From Maribacter sp. HTCC2170 (GTDB taxonomy: Bacteria; Bacteroidota; Bacteroidia; Flavobacteriales; Flavobacteriaceae), in the NCBI RefSeq assembly GCF_000153165.2, contig NC_014472.1, positions 1,919,501-1,983,500 of the forward strand: a stretch of DNA of 64,000 nt, written 5' to 3'. This document shows, piece after piece, positions 54,846-63,589 of this stretch (position 1 is the first letter of the stretch; each line of letters opens with the position of its first letter). Made by a program: the position numbers and the translations under genes. Below the pieces are notes generated by a model, which worked only from the letters and a program-made list of their open reading frames with translations, was not told where the DNA came from and did not search any database.

Positions 54846-55994
54846 TTAACTGTTAACTTTTAAAGATATCTGCATTATTGTTCCCTCTTTCCCAGAAGAA
54901 AGCACCTTTACCTTTCCTTGATGATATTCTTCCACTATTCTTTTAACGAGTGACAACCCAAGACCCCAACCTCTTTTTTTTGAAGTCACTCCTGGATTGA
55001 AAATGGTATGATATTCGCTTTTTGCAATTCCACCCCCTGTGTCCGCCACTAGAATATTCACGTATTTGCCGGCAGGAATAATGTCGATTGCAATACTCCC
55101 TTTGCCTTTCATGGCATCTATTCCGTTTTTAACTAGATTTTCAATTGTCCAATTATATAGTGATTGATTCAGTAGAACAGGAAGCTTTTGGGTTTTGGTG
55201 TTAAAGGAAAAATGAATCAACTTAGAACTCCTACGTTTTAAATAGTCGTAGGCTTCTTTTGTTTCCTCTACTATGTCAAATTCCTTTAGTTCGGGTAATG
55301 AACCTATTTTTGAGAAACGTTCTGTAATAGTTTCAAGTCGAGATATATCTTTTTCTATTTCCTTTGTGATTTCAGGGTTTATTTTTTCATTCTTGAGCAA
55401 TTCGTTCCAGCCCAAGAGTGATGAGAGTGGAGTGCCGATTTGATGGGCTGTTTCCTTTGCCATACCTGCCCAAAGTTTGTTCTGTTCTGAAGCTTTGTTG
55501 GTCTTGAAGAAAAAGAAAATAACTGCCGCGAAGAGTAGAATAATCAATAACAAAGCAATAGGATAATATTTTAATTTGTTCAGTACTTCAGAGTTCCCGT
55601 AATATAAAGTGGCCAAATGTTCTCCTTGTTGATCAATGAAGATAGGCATGTTCTCGCCTTGGAATTTTTTGATGCTTTCTTGAACATATGTAGAATTTTC
55701 AACCTTTTCCTTGGGCATGTTATTGGTTTTGATAGAACCGTCCTTATTGACCAATATCATTGGGGTTGATGTGTTGTTTTGAAATACTTTTAAGGTGAGA
55801 TTGCCTAAGTCTAAATCTTCAGAGGATTGCAAAAATTCGGAATGGGCGGTTGCCCAAATCTCCATTTTTAAGCGCTCTTCCTCTTTGAATTTTTTAAAGA
55901 AACTATTGGTGTTCCATAAAATCAAACTTACGATAGCAAAGGCCACAGCAAGTAAAATAAAATTGGAAGTTTTTTTTTGAGGATTAAAATTCAT
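54846..55994 (-). CDS. Membrane sensor histidine kinase, orphan
   Basis: A 382-residue kinase. Helices at about 11-29 and 143-163 enclose a 110-residue periplasmic sensor. The H-box TAHQIGTPLSSLLGWNELL has His184; the ATPase domain has the N-box NLVKNGIDAMKG, the G1 box VADTGGGIAKSEY and the G2 box GWGLGLSLVKRIV. The response regulator is not nearby, so the partner is elsewhere. There is no HAMP domain that I can recognise. Confidence 0.92.
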   Translation of the reverse strand: MNFNPQKKTSNFILLAVAFAIVSLILWNTNSFFKKFKEEERLKMEIWATAHSEFLQSSEDLDLGNLTLKVFQNNTSTPMILVNKDGSIKTNNMPKEKVENSTYVQESIKKFQGENMPIFIDQQGEHLATLYYGNSEVLNKLKYYPIALLLIILLFAAVIFFFFKTNKASEQNKLWAGMAKETAHQIGTPLSSLLGWNELLKNEKINPEITKEIEKDISRLETITERFSKIGSLPELKEFDIVEETKEAYDYLKRRSSKLIHFSFNTKTQKLPVLLNQSLYNWTIENLVKNGIDAMKGKGSIAIDIIPAGKYVNILVADTGGGIAKSEYHTIFNPGVTSKKRGWGLGLSLVKRIVEEYHQGKVKVLSSGKEGTIMQISLKVNS

Positions 55995-56061
55995 CCAGTT
56001 GGTTTGTTGCTTTAAAGATAACGTAAAATGATAATAAATGGTGTCCGAAGCATATAGGTTC

Positions 56062-56095
56062 TTGTTTTAAATCGTATTCAAATTAACTACATTTG
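56062..56095 (+). promoter_or_regulatory. Promoter of the flavin reductase gene
   Basis: TTG (56062-56064), 23 bases, then TACATTTG (56088-56095), eight bases before the ATG, so the mRNA would be nearly leaderless. Confidence 0.5.
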
Positions 56096-56102
56096 CAAAA
56101 CC

Positions 56103-56984
56103 ATGGCAGACATTGTTTCTATACTTCCAAACGAGATTTCCACCCAAAAATTACATGGCTATCTATTGGGGGCCATCGGGCCAAGACCAATAGCGTTTGC
56201 CAGCACAATCGATGATGAAGGCAGACCAAATCTTTCGCCTTTTAGCTTTTTCAATGTTTTTAGTGCTAATCCTCCAATTCTCATATTTTCACCGGCCAGA
56301 AGAGTTAGGGATAATTCTACAAAGCATACACTTGAGAATGTACATAAGATAAAAGAAGTGGTCATTAATGTAGTTGACTATAAGATTGTACAACAAATGT
56401 CACTTTCAAGTACCGAATACGCCGAAGGGGAAAATGAGTTTGTAAAAGCTGGTTTGACCATGTTAAAATCCGATTTGATCCAACCTTTCAGAGTAGCAGA
56501 ATCACCTGTACAGTTTGAGTGCAAAGTGACTAAAATTGAAACTCTAGGGAAAGAAGGCGGAGCAGGAAACCTTATCTTTTCGGAAGTGGTTAAAATCCAT
56601 ATTGACTCTGATATTTTGGATGACAATGGTGCAATTGATCAACATAAAATTGATTTGGTCGCTCGTATGGGTGGAAACTGGTATTCAAGAGCAAACCAAG
56701 GATTATTTGAAGTTCCCAAACCGTTATCAAGTTTAGGAATTGGAGTTGACAAAATTCCCAAAGAAATTAGATTAAGTAAGGTGCTAACTGGTAACGATTT
56801 AGGAATGCTTGGAAACGTTGAAAAATTACCTGTAGCATCTGAAATTAAGGAATATATTGAGGCGAATGATGAATTGTATTCTTTGGTCAATTCAAAGGAC
56901 AGGAATAAAGTACATCGAAAAGCCCAACAGTTTTTAAAAAACAATGAGGTAATCTCTGCTTGGAAAGTATTATTGGCATTATGA
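56103..56984 (+). CDS. Flavin reductase-like (flavoredoxin) FMN-binding protein
   Basis: A 293-residue protein of the flavin reductase-like/flavoredoxin family with an FMN-binding split barrel: LLGAIGPRPIAFASTIDDEG, NLSPFSFFNVFSANPPILIF and VVINVVDYKIVQQM. The tail of about 80 residues after MGGNWYSRANQGLFEVPKP is specific to this subgroup. The electron partner and substrate are unknown. The methyltransferase gene starts inside its last codons (ATGA overlap). Confidence 0.86.
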   Translation: MADIVSILPNEISTQKLHGYLLGAIGPRPIAFASTIDDEGRPNLSPFSFFNVFSANPPILIFSPARRVRDNSTKHTLENVHKIKEVVINVVDYKIVQQMSLSSTEYAEGENEFVKAGLTMLKSDLIQPFRVAESPVQFECKVTKIETLGKEGGAGNLIFSEVVKIHIDSDILDDNGAIDQHKIDLVARMGGNWYSRANQGLFEVPKPLSSLGIGVDKIPKEIRLSKVLTGNDLGMLGNVEKLPVASEIKEYIEANDELYSLVNSKDRNKVHRKAQQFLKNNEVISAWKVLLAL

Positions 56985-57784
56985 AACGAATACAACTATT
57001 CGAATTTGAGGATTTTAATTGGTTTCCCAGTTGGCTACGTACCTGTATGACCAACCTCATTGTCATTTTACAAAAAATGATGGGAGTGCCGGAAGTTTTG
57101 GCAGGTTTAATTGCCGAAGTGCTGAGGAAAAAGAACCTTAATAACATTGTGGATTTAGGATCCGGTTCTGGCGGTGCAATGCCAGAAGTTCTGGATTCTC
57201 TACACGCAATAAAAGGTTTGGAGAATGTAGAATTGGTTATGACAGATTTGTTCCCAAATGATAAAATGTTGAAAAAGTTCAACCAAAACACAGAGGATAA
57301 AATCAGTTATAGTCAGACGTCAGTGGATGCCACAAATATTGCAACGGCGCCTGAAGGGTTGAAAACAATGGTCAATTGTTTTCATCATATGCCACCGAAA
57401 AAGGCAAAAGAGATTTTGGCTTCCGCTCAAAGAACCAACCAGGCGTTATTGATTTATGAAATGGGCGAAAACAACATTCCTTTATTAATCTGGTGGCTGT
57501 TGCTTCCGATTTCTTTGGTCATACTAATTATTATGGTTCTTTTTATGACACCATTTGTAAAACCCTTAACTTGGCGGCAGATTGTCTTTACCTATTTGAT
57601 TCCAATAATCCCAATCTGTTATGCTTGGGATGGTCAAGCATCATTGCCAAGAATGTATACACTTAAAGATTTGGATGTTCTTCTAGAAGGCTTGGGTTCT
57701 GACAACTATACTTGGAAAAAAGGACATGCAAAAAAAGAAAATGGAAAAAAATCGGGAACATTTCTATTAGGCCTCCCTAATTAA
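56981..57784 (+). CDS. SAM-dependent methyltransferase-like protein with membrane segments
   Basis: A 267-residue protein. Residues 35-165 form a class I methyltransferase fold with motif I NIVDLGSGSGGAMPEVL and the acidic motif ELVMTDLFPND. Two hydrophobic helices follow at about 170-215 (LLIWWLLLPISLVILIIMVL), then GMDGQASLPRMYT-like sequence (here WDGQASLPRMYTLKDL). This suggests attachment to the inner membrane, perhaps with a lipid or quinone-like substrate. The ATG at 56981 overlaps the preceding stop; the ATG is preferred to an earlier TTG at 56960. Confidence 0.8.
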   Translation: MKRIQLFEFEDFNWFPSWLRTCMTNLIVILQKMMGVPEVLAGLIAEVLRKKNLNNIVDLGSGSGGAMPEVLDSLHAIKGLENVELVMTDLFPNDKMLKKFNQNTEDKISYSQTSVDATNIATAPEGLKTMVNCFHHMPPKKAKEILASAQRTNQALLIYEMGENNIPLLIWWLLLPISLVILIIMVLFMTPFVKPLTWRQIVFTYLIPIIPICYAWDGQASLPRMYTLKDLDVLLEGLGSDNYTWKKGHAKKENGKKSGTFLLGLPN

Positions 57785-57826
57785 AATAACATAAACATTA
57801 AACACAGATAATACGATTAACATACT

Positions 57827-58204
57827 ATGGAAGTACAAGGAAAAATTAAGGTGATAGATGAGACTAAAACTTTTGGTAACAATGGTTTTAGAAAGAGAGA
57901 AGTTGTGGTAACTACAGATGAGCAATACCCTCAACACATAATGGTGGAATTTGTTCAGGACAAATGTGATTTATTGAATAGTTACAGTGTTGGACAAGAT
58001 GTTAAGATCAGCATTAATTTAAGAGGCAGGGAATGGACAAACCCTCAAGGAGAGGTAAAGTATTTTAATTCTATCCAAGGGTGGAGAATTGAAAACTTAC
58101 AGGCAGCAGCCCCTAATCAGGACATACCACCAGTTCCTCCTATGGAAGCTTTTGAACCAGCGGATAAATTAAATGAGGACGAGCACGACGACCTTCCTTT
58201 TTAA
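57827..58204 (+). CDS. DUF3127 OB-fold protein with SSB-like C-terminal tail
   Basis: A 125-residue protein found in Bacteroidota. Residues 1-90 are predicted to be an OB-like barrel (GKIKVIDETKTFGNNGFRKR, MVEFVQDKCDLLNSY, VKISINLRGREW). The last 35 residues are Pro/Asp/Glu-rich and end in EHDDLPF, nearly the same as the SSB protein-interaction tip DDDLPF seen in ssb of this window. It may therefore bind the same partners as SSB. A terminator lies 19 bases downstream. Confidence 0.88.
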   Translation: MEVQGKIKVIDETKTFGNNGFRKREVVVTTDEQYPQHIMVEFVQDKCDLLNSYSVGQDVKISINLRGREWTNPQGEVKYFNSIQGWRIENLQAAAPNQDIPPVPPMEAFEPADKLNEDEHDDLPF

Positions 58205-58222
58205 CTACAATAAGATTATTAG

Positions 58223-58249
58223 AAAAAAGACCCAATCGGGTCTTTTTTT
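58223..58249 (+). terminator. Terminator after the DUF3127 gene
   Basis: Stem AAAAAAGACCC/GGGTCTTTTTT with an AATC loop and T7. Confidence 0.9.
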
Positions 58250-58315
58250 ATTTGTAATATTTTGATTGAATATGGTCTTTTAGGTTTTATGTAAATTTAT
58301 GACCATTGCTTTACG

Positions 58316-58984
58316 ATGAAAAAAGATAGCTATAATAGACCTTTGATTTTTTTAACTGATGAAATCGCATTTCCCAAGGTAGAACTGGCCGATGAAGAAG
58401 GTTTGTTGGCAGTAGGTGGTGACCTCTCTACTGAACGCCTTATTTTGGCCTATAAAAGTGGTATTTTCCCTTGGTTCAATGAGGGGTCTATGATTTTGTG
58501 GTGGAGCCCGAATCCAAGAATGGTTCTTTTTCCAAAGCGCATCAAAATTTCAAAAAGTATGCGAAAGGTAATAAGGAACGATGAATTTAAATTGACCAAA
58601 AACCATTGTTTTGAAGCTGTAATTGATCAATGTGCTAAAGTAAAACGCCAAGGGCAGGATGGCACCTGGATTTCCAAGGAAATGAAAGAAGCTTATTTGG
58701 ATTTGCACATGTTGGGGTATGCACATTCATATGAGGTATGGCAAAACGAAGAACTTGTTGGGGGGCTTTATGGTATTGATCTTGGACATATTTTCTGTGG
58801 GGAAAGTATGTTCAGTTTCGTAAGCAATGCTTCGAAATTCGCATTTATTCAACTGGCTAGGGAACTTCAGGAAAAGAACTATACATTAATTGATTGCCAG
58901 CTTTATACAAGTCATTTAGAAAGCCTTGGAGCTGAGGAAATACCAAGAAAAAAGTTCATGGGTTTTCTAAAAGGTACCCAATGA
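58316..58984 (+). CDS. aat: Leucyl/phenylalanyl-tRNA-protein transferase
   Basis: A 222-residue enzyme of the bacterial N-degron pathway that adds Leu or Phe to proteins starting with Arg or Lys. PKVELADEEGLLAVGGDLST, GIFPWFNEGSMILWWSPNPR, QDGTWISKEMKEAY, YGIDLGHIFCGESMFS and DCQLYTSHLESLGA are all family motifs in order. It is single, and its end lies 18 bases from the convergent regulator gene. Confidence 0.97.
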   Translation: MKKDSYNRPLIFLTDEIAFPKVELADEEGLLAVGGDLSTERLILAYKSGIFPWFNEGSMILWWSPNPRMVLFPKRIKISKSMRKVIRNDEFKLTKNHCFEAVIDQCAKVKRQGQDGTWISKEMKEAYLDLHMLGYAHSYEVWQNEELVGGLYGIDLGHIFCGESMFSFVSNASKFAFIQLARELQEKNYTLIDCQLYTSHLESLGAEEIPRKKFMGFLKGTQ

Positions 58985-59002
58985 AGAACTCTGATGATTT
59001 GA

Positions 59003-59905
59003 CTATGTATTTGAGGCTTCAGAAAGCAATGAATTTTGTTTTTGATTTAGTAAATCAATAAACTCATTCGGATTTTTTAAGTGGACTACTTGTTTGAAGC
59101 CATCTAAGGAGCTCTCAATATTCATGCCTCCTGAAACAGCAAGGGTGACAGTCGTGTCCTTATATAATGAGGTGATGAGTTTTTCAATTTTTGCAGGTCT
59201 TAGCATGGTAAACATTGTCAGCATTAAATGCGGTTTGGTAATTTCCAAAACATCTTTAATATTTTCTAGAGGCACATTTGACCCAAGATAAAATGTTCTC
59301 CAACCTAGTTCTTTGGCTATGTAGTTCGCCAATAATAACCCTATTTCATGATTTTCACCTTCCACTAAGTATAAAACAATGGTTGGGCTGGTTTCATCTT
59401 TTGATGGAATTGCATCAATTGCACTGTACATTTTCTGTTTAATAAGGTTAGAGATGAAGTGCTCCTGAGCTGGCATTGCTTTATTCGTACCCCATAATAC
59501 CCCAATATGATTCAGAAAGGGATACAATAGTTCTGTAATCGTCTTTAACAGCCCATGCTTGGCGATATACCTTTCTATTATCTCATTAAAGTCTATCTCG
59601 TTCATTTCCAACATACTTACTATTAAGGCATTTATGTCGTCCTGTGGAGTGGTATCCAAAAGAATTTTTGAAACTACCTCGTGTATTTGTTCATCCGTCA
59701 AAGTATCGATGTGTGATATGCGATAGCCGTTTCTGGTAAGAATACCAATATTGAGCAACTTACGAAGTTGATCATCTGTATAATACCTAATATTGGTTGC
59801 TGTCCTTTTAGGTACTATAAAACTATAACGCGATTCCCATTTTCTTAATGTATGGGCATTGATTCCTGTTATTGATACAATATCAGCCATTGAATAGTTC
59901 GACAT
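59003..59905 (-). CDS. CarH/LitR-type MerR regulator with B12-binding light-sensor domain
   Basis: A 300-residue regulator. Residues 1-70 are a MerR-type winged helix (SMADIVSITGINAHTLRKWE, TNIRYYTDDQLRKLLNIG). Residues 95-160 are the four-helix cap and 172-290 the Rossmann cobalamin domain. The CarH hallmark Wx9EH is intact (W138, E148, H149) and the lower axial His is present in ENHEIG (H186). In CarH, adenosylcobalamin holds a DNA-binding tetramer in the dark and light breaks it. I used the ATG at 59903-59905; a longer frame up to 60022 would cover the operators. It is divergent from the fasciclin and crt genes. Confidence 0.93.
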   Translation of the reverse strand: MSNYSMADIVSITGINAHTLRKWESRYSFIVPKRTATNIRYYTDDQLRKLLNIGILTRNGYRISHIDTLTDEQIHEVVSKILLDTTPQDDINALIVSMLEMNEIDFNEIIERYIAKHGLLKTITELLYPFLNHIGVLWGTNKAMPAQEHFISNLIKQKMYSAIDAIPSKDETSPTIVLYLVEGENHEIGLLLANYIAKELGWRTFYLGSNVPLENIKDVLEITKPHLMLTMFTMLRPAKIEKLITSLYKDTTVTLAVSGGMNIESSLDGFKQVVHLKNPNEFIDLLNQKQNSLLSEASNT

Positions 59906-59990
59906 ATTTAGAGTTTTAAGTGAAAGAATTAACCATGAATCACAGCAATTCAATGGAGTTTGGTACAAAAATGAGCATTTTTTATTAAAA

Positions 59991-60074
59991 ATGTCTAAAA
60001 AAAAGTAAAAAAAGTTGGACATATAAAAAAAATGTTATACTCTTGTCTAAGTAAAAACAAAAAAGATTAGACAA
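59991..60074. promoter_or_regulatory. Paired palindromic operators on the fasciclin/crt promoter, candidate CarH sites
   Basis: Two inverted repeats have the same design: ATGTCTAA-N16-TTGGACAT (59991-60022, 7 of 8 bases paired) and TTGTCTAA-N16-TTAGACAA (60043-60074, perfect). Consensus WTGTCTAA-N16-TTRGACAW, centres 52 bases apart. Between them TTG (60015-60017), 20 bases and TACTCTTG (60038-60045) form a -33/-7 promoter for the fasciclin gene; the -33 lies in the right arm of the first palindrome and the -7 ends in the left arm of the second. A bound regulator would cover both elements. Confidence 0.75.
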
Positions 60075-60092
60075 ACCTTAAAAAATTTAATT

Positions 60093-61979
60093 ATGAAAAA
60101 GAAGATTAGTTATTTATTTATGTTCATCGCAGTATCCTTATTCACGTATTCGTGTAGTGAGGATGATGACCAACCAGTGATTGAAATGGAACAAGAGACA
60201 ATGAACATTGTCGAGGCCGCTCAGGGTACTGATGCCCTGAGCAATCTTGTTGCTGCTTTGGCTAAAGCGGATGAAAGCGGATCTAACGACCTTATCGCAA
60301 CGCTTAGCGATGAAACTGGGACTTTTACGGTATTGGCCCCGACTAATGATGCTTTCGTGGACCTTTTGGCAAGGTTGGATGGATTTGATTCGCTTGATGA
60401 TTTTAACTCTGAACAATTACAAGACCTCTTAGCCAGTATTTTGGCCTATCATGTAGTGAGTGGTGCTTCTGTGACATCTGGTGATCTTACAGAGGGTCAG
60501 GTTATTACAACTGTCCAAGGAGAGGAATTAACGGTTAGTTTAGACGGCGGTGCTTCTTTTATGGATGCAGCGGGAGAATATGCAATGGTTACAACGGCTG
60601 ATGTTGCTACTAACAATGGTACGGTACATTTAATTGATAAAATACTTTTACCACAAGCTGCATTGGATGCCTTAAGTGATATTCTTTTGGTTTCGATTAC
60701 TGATTTGGCCATTGCCACCCCAGGTTTGGAAAACTTGGTCGCTGCCTTAGTAGCTGCAGATGGAGACCTGCCAACTGTTTTGGCCGGTGAAGGGCCGTTC
60801 ACTGTATTTGCGCCAACTAACGATGCTTTTGCAACATTTTTGGCTGACAATAATTTTGCTGAACTAGGTGATGTACCAGTGGATGTATTGACTCAAGTAT
60901 TATTGAACCATGTTGTAAGTGGTAATAATTTATCTACTGATTTAATGACAGGATATATCTCAACTCTTTCTACCGCCGGAGCGGGAGGCAACAATTTAAG
61001 TATGCTGGTAGATACTGCAGACGGAGTTAGTTTGAACGGATGTTCTACCGTTACCGCGGCAGATAATAAAGCCATTAATGGGGTAGTACATATTGTTGAC
61101 GCAGTTATAGGTTTGCCCAATATCGTAGACCATGCAGTGGCAAATAGTGATTTAACAGAATTGGTTGGAGCATTAACTGCTGGCGGCAATACCACTTTTA
61201 CGGATTTATTATCAGATGATGCTACTGACTTTACTGTCTTTGCTCCTGTAAATGCCGCTTTTTCAGCTTTTACAAACCCTATGTCAAATGAATTGAATAC
61301 CATTTTGGCAAACCATGTTATTGTTGGTGCTGCCGCTTTTTCATCAGGGTTGACAAATTCATATGTGAGTACGGCAGCTACTAATGAAGATGGAGACAAT
61401 TTAAGTATGTACATAAATACGGACGACGGAGTATCTCTGAACGGTTCGAGTAATGTTGCAGCTGCGGATATTGTAGCTACAAACGGGGTCATCCATGCTG
61501 TTGATGCGGTGATTGATTTACCAACATTGGTGACTTTTGCAACTGCAGATGCGACTTTTAGCCCACTTGTTGCTGCTTTGACTGAAGGCACACCTGATAC
61601 CGACTTTGTTTCTGTACTTAATGGCGAAGGACCTTACACGGTTTTTGCACCTACAGATGTTGCTTTTCAAGCATTATTGGATAGTAATATGGACTGGGAT
61701 GGCGTAACCGATATTGATGAAATGTTATTGACATCTGTATTAAACCACCATGTGGCAAACGGCAACGTTCGATCTGGTGACTTAACCGATGGTATGGCAC
61801 CAGCCACATTGGAAGGTGATAATATAACAATCAATTTACCAGGTACAGGAGATAATATTGCCGACATCACTGATGGAGCTGGAAATACTGGTATTGGTGT
61901 TGTTGTTGTAGATGTACAAGCAAACAATGGTGTAATACATGTAGTGAATCAAGTTATGATTCCCGATACGAGCAACTAG
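60093..61979 (+). CDS. Fasciclin-domain lipoprotein, four FAS1 repeats
   Basis: A 628-residue lipoprotein: lipobox TYSC (Cys21) followed by acidic residues, then four FAS1 domains at about 38-195, 198-345, 346-482 and 483-625. Each holds the signatures FTVLAPTNDAF or FTVFAPTNDAF (third FTVFAPVNAAF, fourth YTVFAPTDVAF) and a later NG-VHxVD strand. FAS1 domains mediate adhesion and, in some marine organisms, carotenoid binding. It is the first rightward gene of the CarH locus and lies directly before crtI, so a role in carotenoid or surface protection is plausible but not shown. Confidence 0.92.
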   Translation: MKKKISYLFMFIAVSLFTYSCSEDDDQPVIEMEQETMNIVEAAQGTDALSNLVAALAKADESGSNDLIATLSDETGTFTVLAPTNDAFVDLLARLDGFDSLDDFNSEQLQDLLASILAYHVVSGASVTSGDLTEGQVITTVQGEELTVSLDGGASFMDAAGEYAMVTTADVATNNGTVHLIDKILLPQAALDALSDILLVSITDLAIATPGLENLVAALVAADGDLPTVLAGEGPFTVFAPTNDAFATFLADNNFAELGDVPVDVLTQVLLNHVVSGNNLSTDLMTGYISTLSTAGAGGNNLSMLVDTADGVSLNGCSTVTAADNKAINGVVHIVDAVIGLPNIVDHAVANSDLTELVGALTAGGNTTFTDLLSDDATDFTVFAPVNAAFSAFTNPMSNELNTILANHVIVGAAAFSSGLTNSYVSTAATNEDGDNLSMYINTDDGVSLNGSSNVAAADIVATNGVIHAVDAVIDLPTLVTFATADATFSPLVAALTEGTPDTDFVSVLNGEGPYTVFAPTDVAFQALLDSNMDWDGVTDIDEMLLTSVLNHHVANGNVRSGDLTDGMAPATLEGDNITINLPGTGDNIADITDGAGNTGIGVVVVDVQANNGVIHVVNQVMIPDTSN

Positions 61980-62037
61980 ATGAATTGGTAACAATCTTAT
62001 GAAAAAGAAGATTTAGGTTGTTTTTATTGAGTAACGG

Positions 62038-62077
62038 GCACTGGTATTGTGATAGGTATCAGTGCTTGTTATGTTTT
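62038..62077 (+). terminator. Weak terminator or attenuator between the fasciclin gene and crtI
   Basis: Stem GCACTGGTAT/GTATCAGTGC (one G-T pair, end mismatch) with an eight-base loop, then an interrupted T-run ending in T7. It probably lowers crtI expression relative to the fasciclin gene. Confidence 0.55.
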
Positions 62078-62124
62078 TTTCTATTATTTTAATAGTTCAG
62101 TATTTTTTCTTCAAATTATTACAA

Positions 62125-63588
62125 ATGAACAATAAAAAGATCATCATAATTGGTTCTGGATTTTCGTCCCTTGCAGCCAGTTGCTATTTGGCTAAGGCAG
62201 GTTTTGGGGTCCAAATTTTTGAGAAGAATCCAGAGATTGGCGGAAGGGCCCGTCAAAAAAAGAGAGATGGTTTTGTGTTTGACATTGGCCCAACTTTTTA
62301 TTGGATGCCAGATGTCTTTGAAAGCTTCTTCAGTGATTTTGATAAAAAACCGAGTGACTATTATCAATTAAAAAAATTAGACCCTGCCTATCAAGTATAT
62401 TTTGGGGTTAAAGATTCAATTAAAGTATCAGGTTCTATAGAGGAAACAATGAACACCTTTGAAACAATTGAACCTGGAAGCAAGAAAGCTTTACGCAGGT
62501 TTTTATCAAAGGCGGGCAAGAATTATAAAATTGCCATTAAGGATCTAGTATATAAACCAGCAGAAAGTATCTTGGAGATTATCACTCCAACCACCATGCT
62601 AAAGATTACTGATTTTTTCAGAACGATAAAAAAACAGGTGGCTTCTTACGTAAAAGATGAAAAGCTTAGAAAAATAATGGAGTTTCCAGTACTTTTTTTA
62701 GGTGCAAAACCAGGAAATACCCCTTCTTTTTACAATTTCATGAACTATGCTGATTTTGAACTGGGGACTTGGCACCCCATGGGAGGCATGTATGAAGTGG
62801 TTGAGGCGATGACGAATTTGGCTTTGGAATTAGGAGTTGAAATCGTGACAGACTCTCCTGTTCAATCTATTCGTACAACTGATAACAATGTTGAAGGTAT
62901 ACAAGTAGGTGATAAGTTTTATTCCTGTGATATCCTGTTAAGTGGAGCTGATTATCACCATACAGAATCACTTTTACCTGTTAATAGAAGACAGTATAAA
63001 GAAAGTTATTGGAGTAAAAAGATTTTTGCCCCATCAGCATTGCTCTTTTTCGTTGGCTTCAAAAAGAAGTTAAAAAATGTTTCGCACCACACCTTGTTTT
63101 TTGATACCGATTTTGATGCGCATGCCAAAACCATATATGATACTAAAGAATGGTCAGAGGACCCATTGTTCTACGCAAGTTTTCCTAGCCTGACGGATAA
63201 TGAAAGTGCCCCGGAGGGAAAAGAGGCAGGTATCTTCTTGATACCCATAGCACCGGATCTGGAGGATAACCCGACTATACGTGAGAAGTATTTTAATCAG
63301 ATAATTCAAAGAATGGAGGATTTAACTGAGCAAAATTTACACGCTATGGTTGAGTTTAAAGAATCTTATTGCGTAAATGATTTTAAATCGGACTATAATT
63401 CTTACAAGGGTAATGCCTATGGTTTGGCAAATACACTAACACAGACACATATTCTGCGCCCTAGATTGAGAAGTAAGAAAGTTGATAATTTATTTTTTTG
63501 CGGACAATTGACAGTACCAGGTCCAGGGGTTCCCCCATCCTTGATTTCAGGGAAAATAGTCAGCGAATTAATTTCAAAATATTATTAA
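62125..63588 (+). CDS. crtI: Phytoene desaturase (CrtI family)
   Basis: A 487-residue FAD-dependent carotenoid desaturase. KIIIIGSGFSSLAASCYLAK is the dinucleotide fold, with FEKNPEIGGRARQ and FDIGPTFYWMPDVFESFF downstream. The CrtI C-terminal signature LFFCGQLTVPGPGVPPSLIS is present. It converts phytoene to lycopene in the membrane. I used the ATG at 62125: the frame is open to 62062, but the extra residues are a spurious hydrophobic stretch before the Rossmann motif. crtB begins one base after its stop, so the two are translationally coupled. Confidence 0.93.
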   Translation: MNNKKIIIIGSGFSSLAASCYLAKAGFGVQIFEKNPEIGGRARQKKRDGFVFDIGPTFYWMPDVFESFFSDFDKKPSDYYQLKKLDPAYQVYFGVKDSIKVSGSIEETMNTFETIEPGSKKALRRFLSKAGKNYKIAIKDLVYKPAESILEIITPTTMLKITDFFRTIKKQVASYVKDEKLRKIMEFPVLFLGAKPGNTPSFYNFMNYADFELGTWHPMGGMYEVVEAMTNLALELGVEIVTDSPVQSIRTTDNNVEGIQVGDKFYSCDILLSGADYHHTESLLPVNRRQYKESYWSKKIFAPSALLFFVGFKKKLKNVSHHTLFFDTDFDAHAKTIYDTKEWSEDPLFYASFPSLTDNESAPEGKEAGIFLIPIAPDLEDNPTIREKYFNQIIQRMEDLTEQNLHAMVEFKESYCVNDFKSDYNSYKGNAYGLANTLTQTHILRPRLRSKKVDNLFFCGQLTVPGPGVPPSLISGKIVSELISKYY

Positions 63589-63589
63589 A

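Noticed and set aside
56159-57291. Several antisense frames over the flavin reductase and methyltransferase genes
   Set aside because: Their sense strand encodes clear protein families; the antisense products show no recognisable domain.
59906-60022. Longer version of the CarH-type regulator frame
   Set aside because: Its extra 39 residues do not fit a MerR N-terminus and would cover the first palindrome; the ATG at 59903-59905 gives the normal HTH start.
60497-61927. Long open frames antisense to the fasciclin gene
   Set aside because: They mirror the repeated FAS1 coding sequence and low-complexity codons; no motif or start context supports them.
62062-62124. N-terminal hydrophobic extension of the phytoene desaturase frame
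   Set aside because: The Rossmann motif begins directly after the ATG at 62125, and the extension overlaps the hairpin and T-run between genes.
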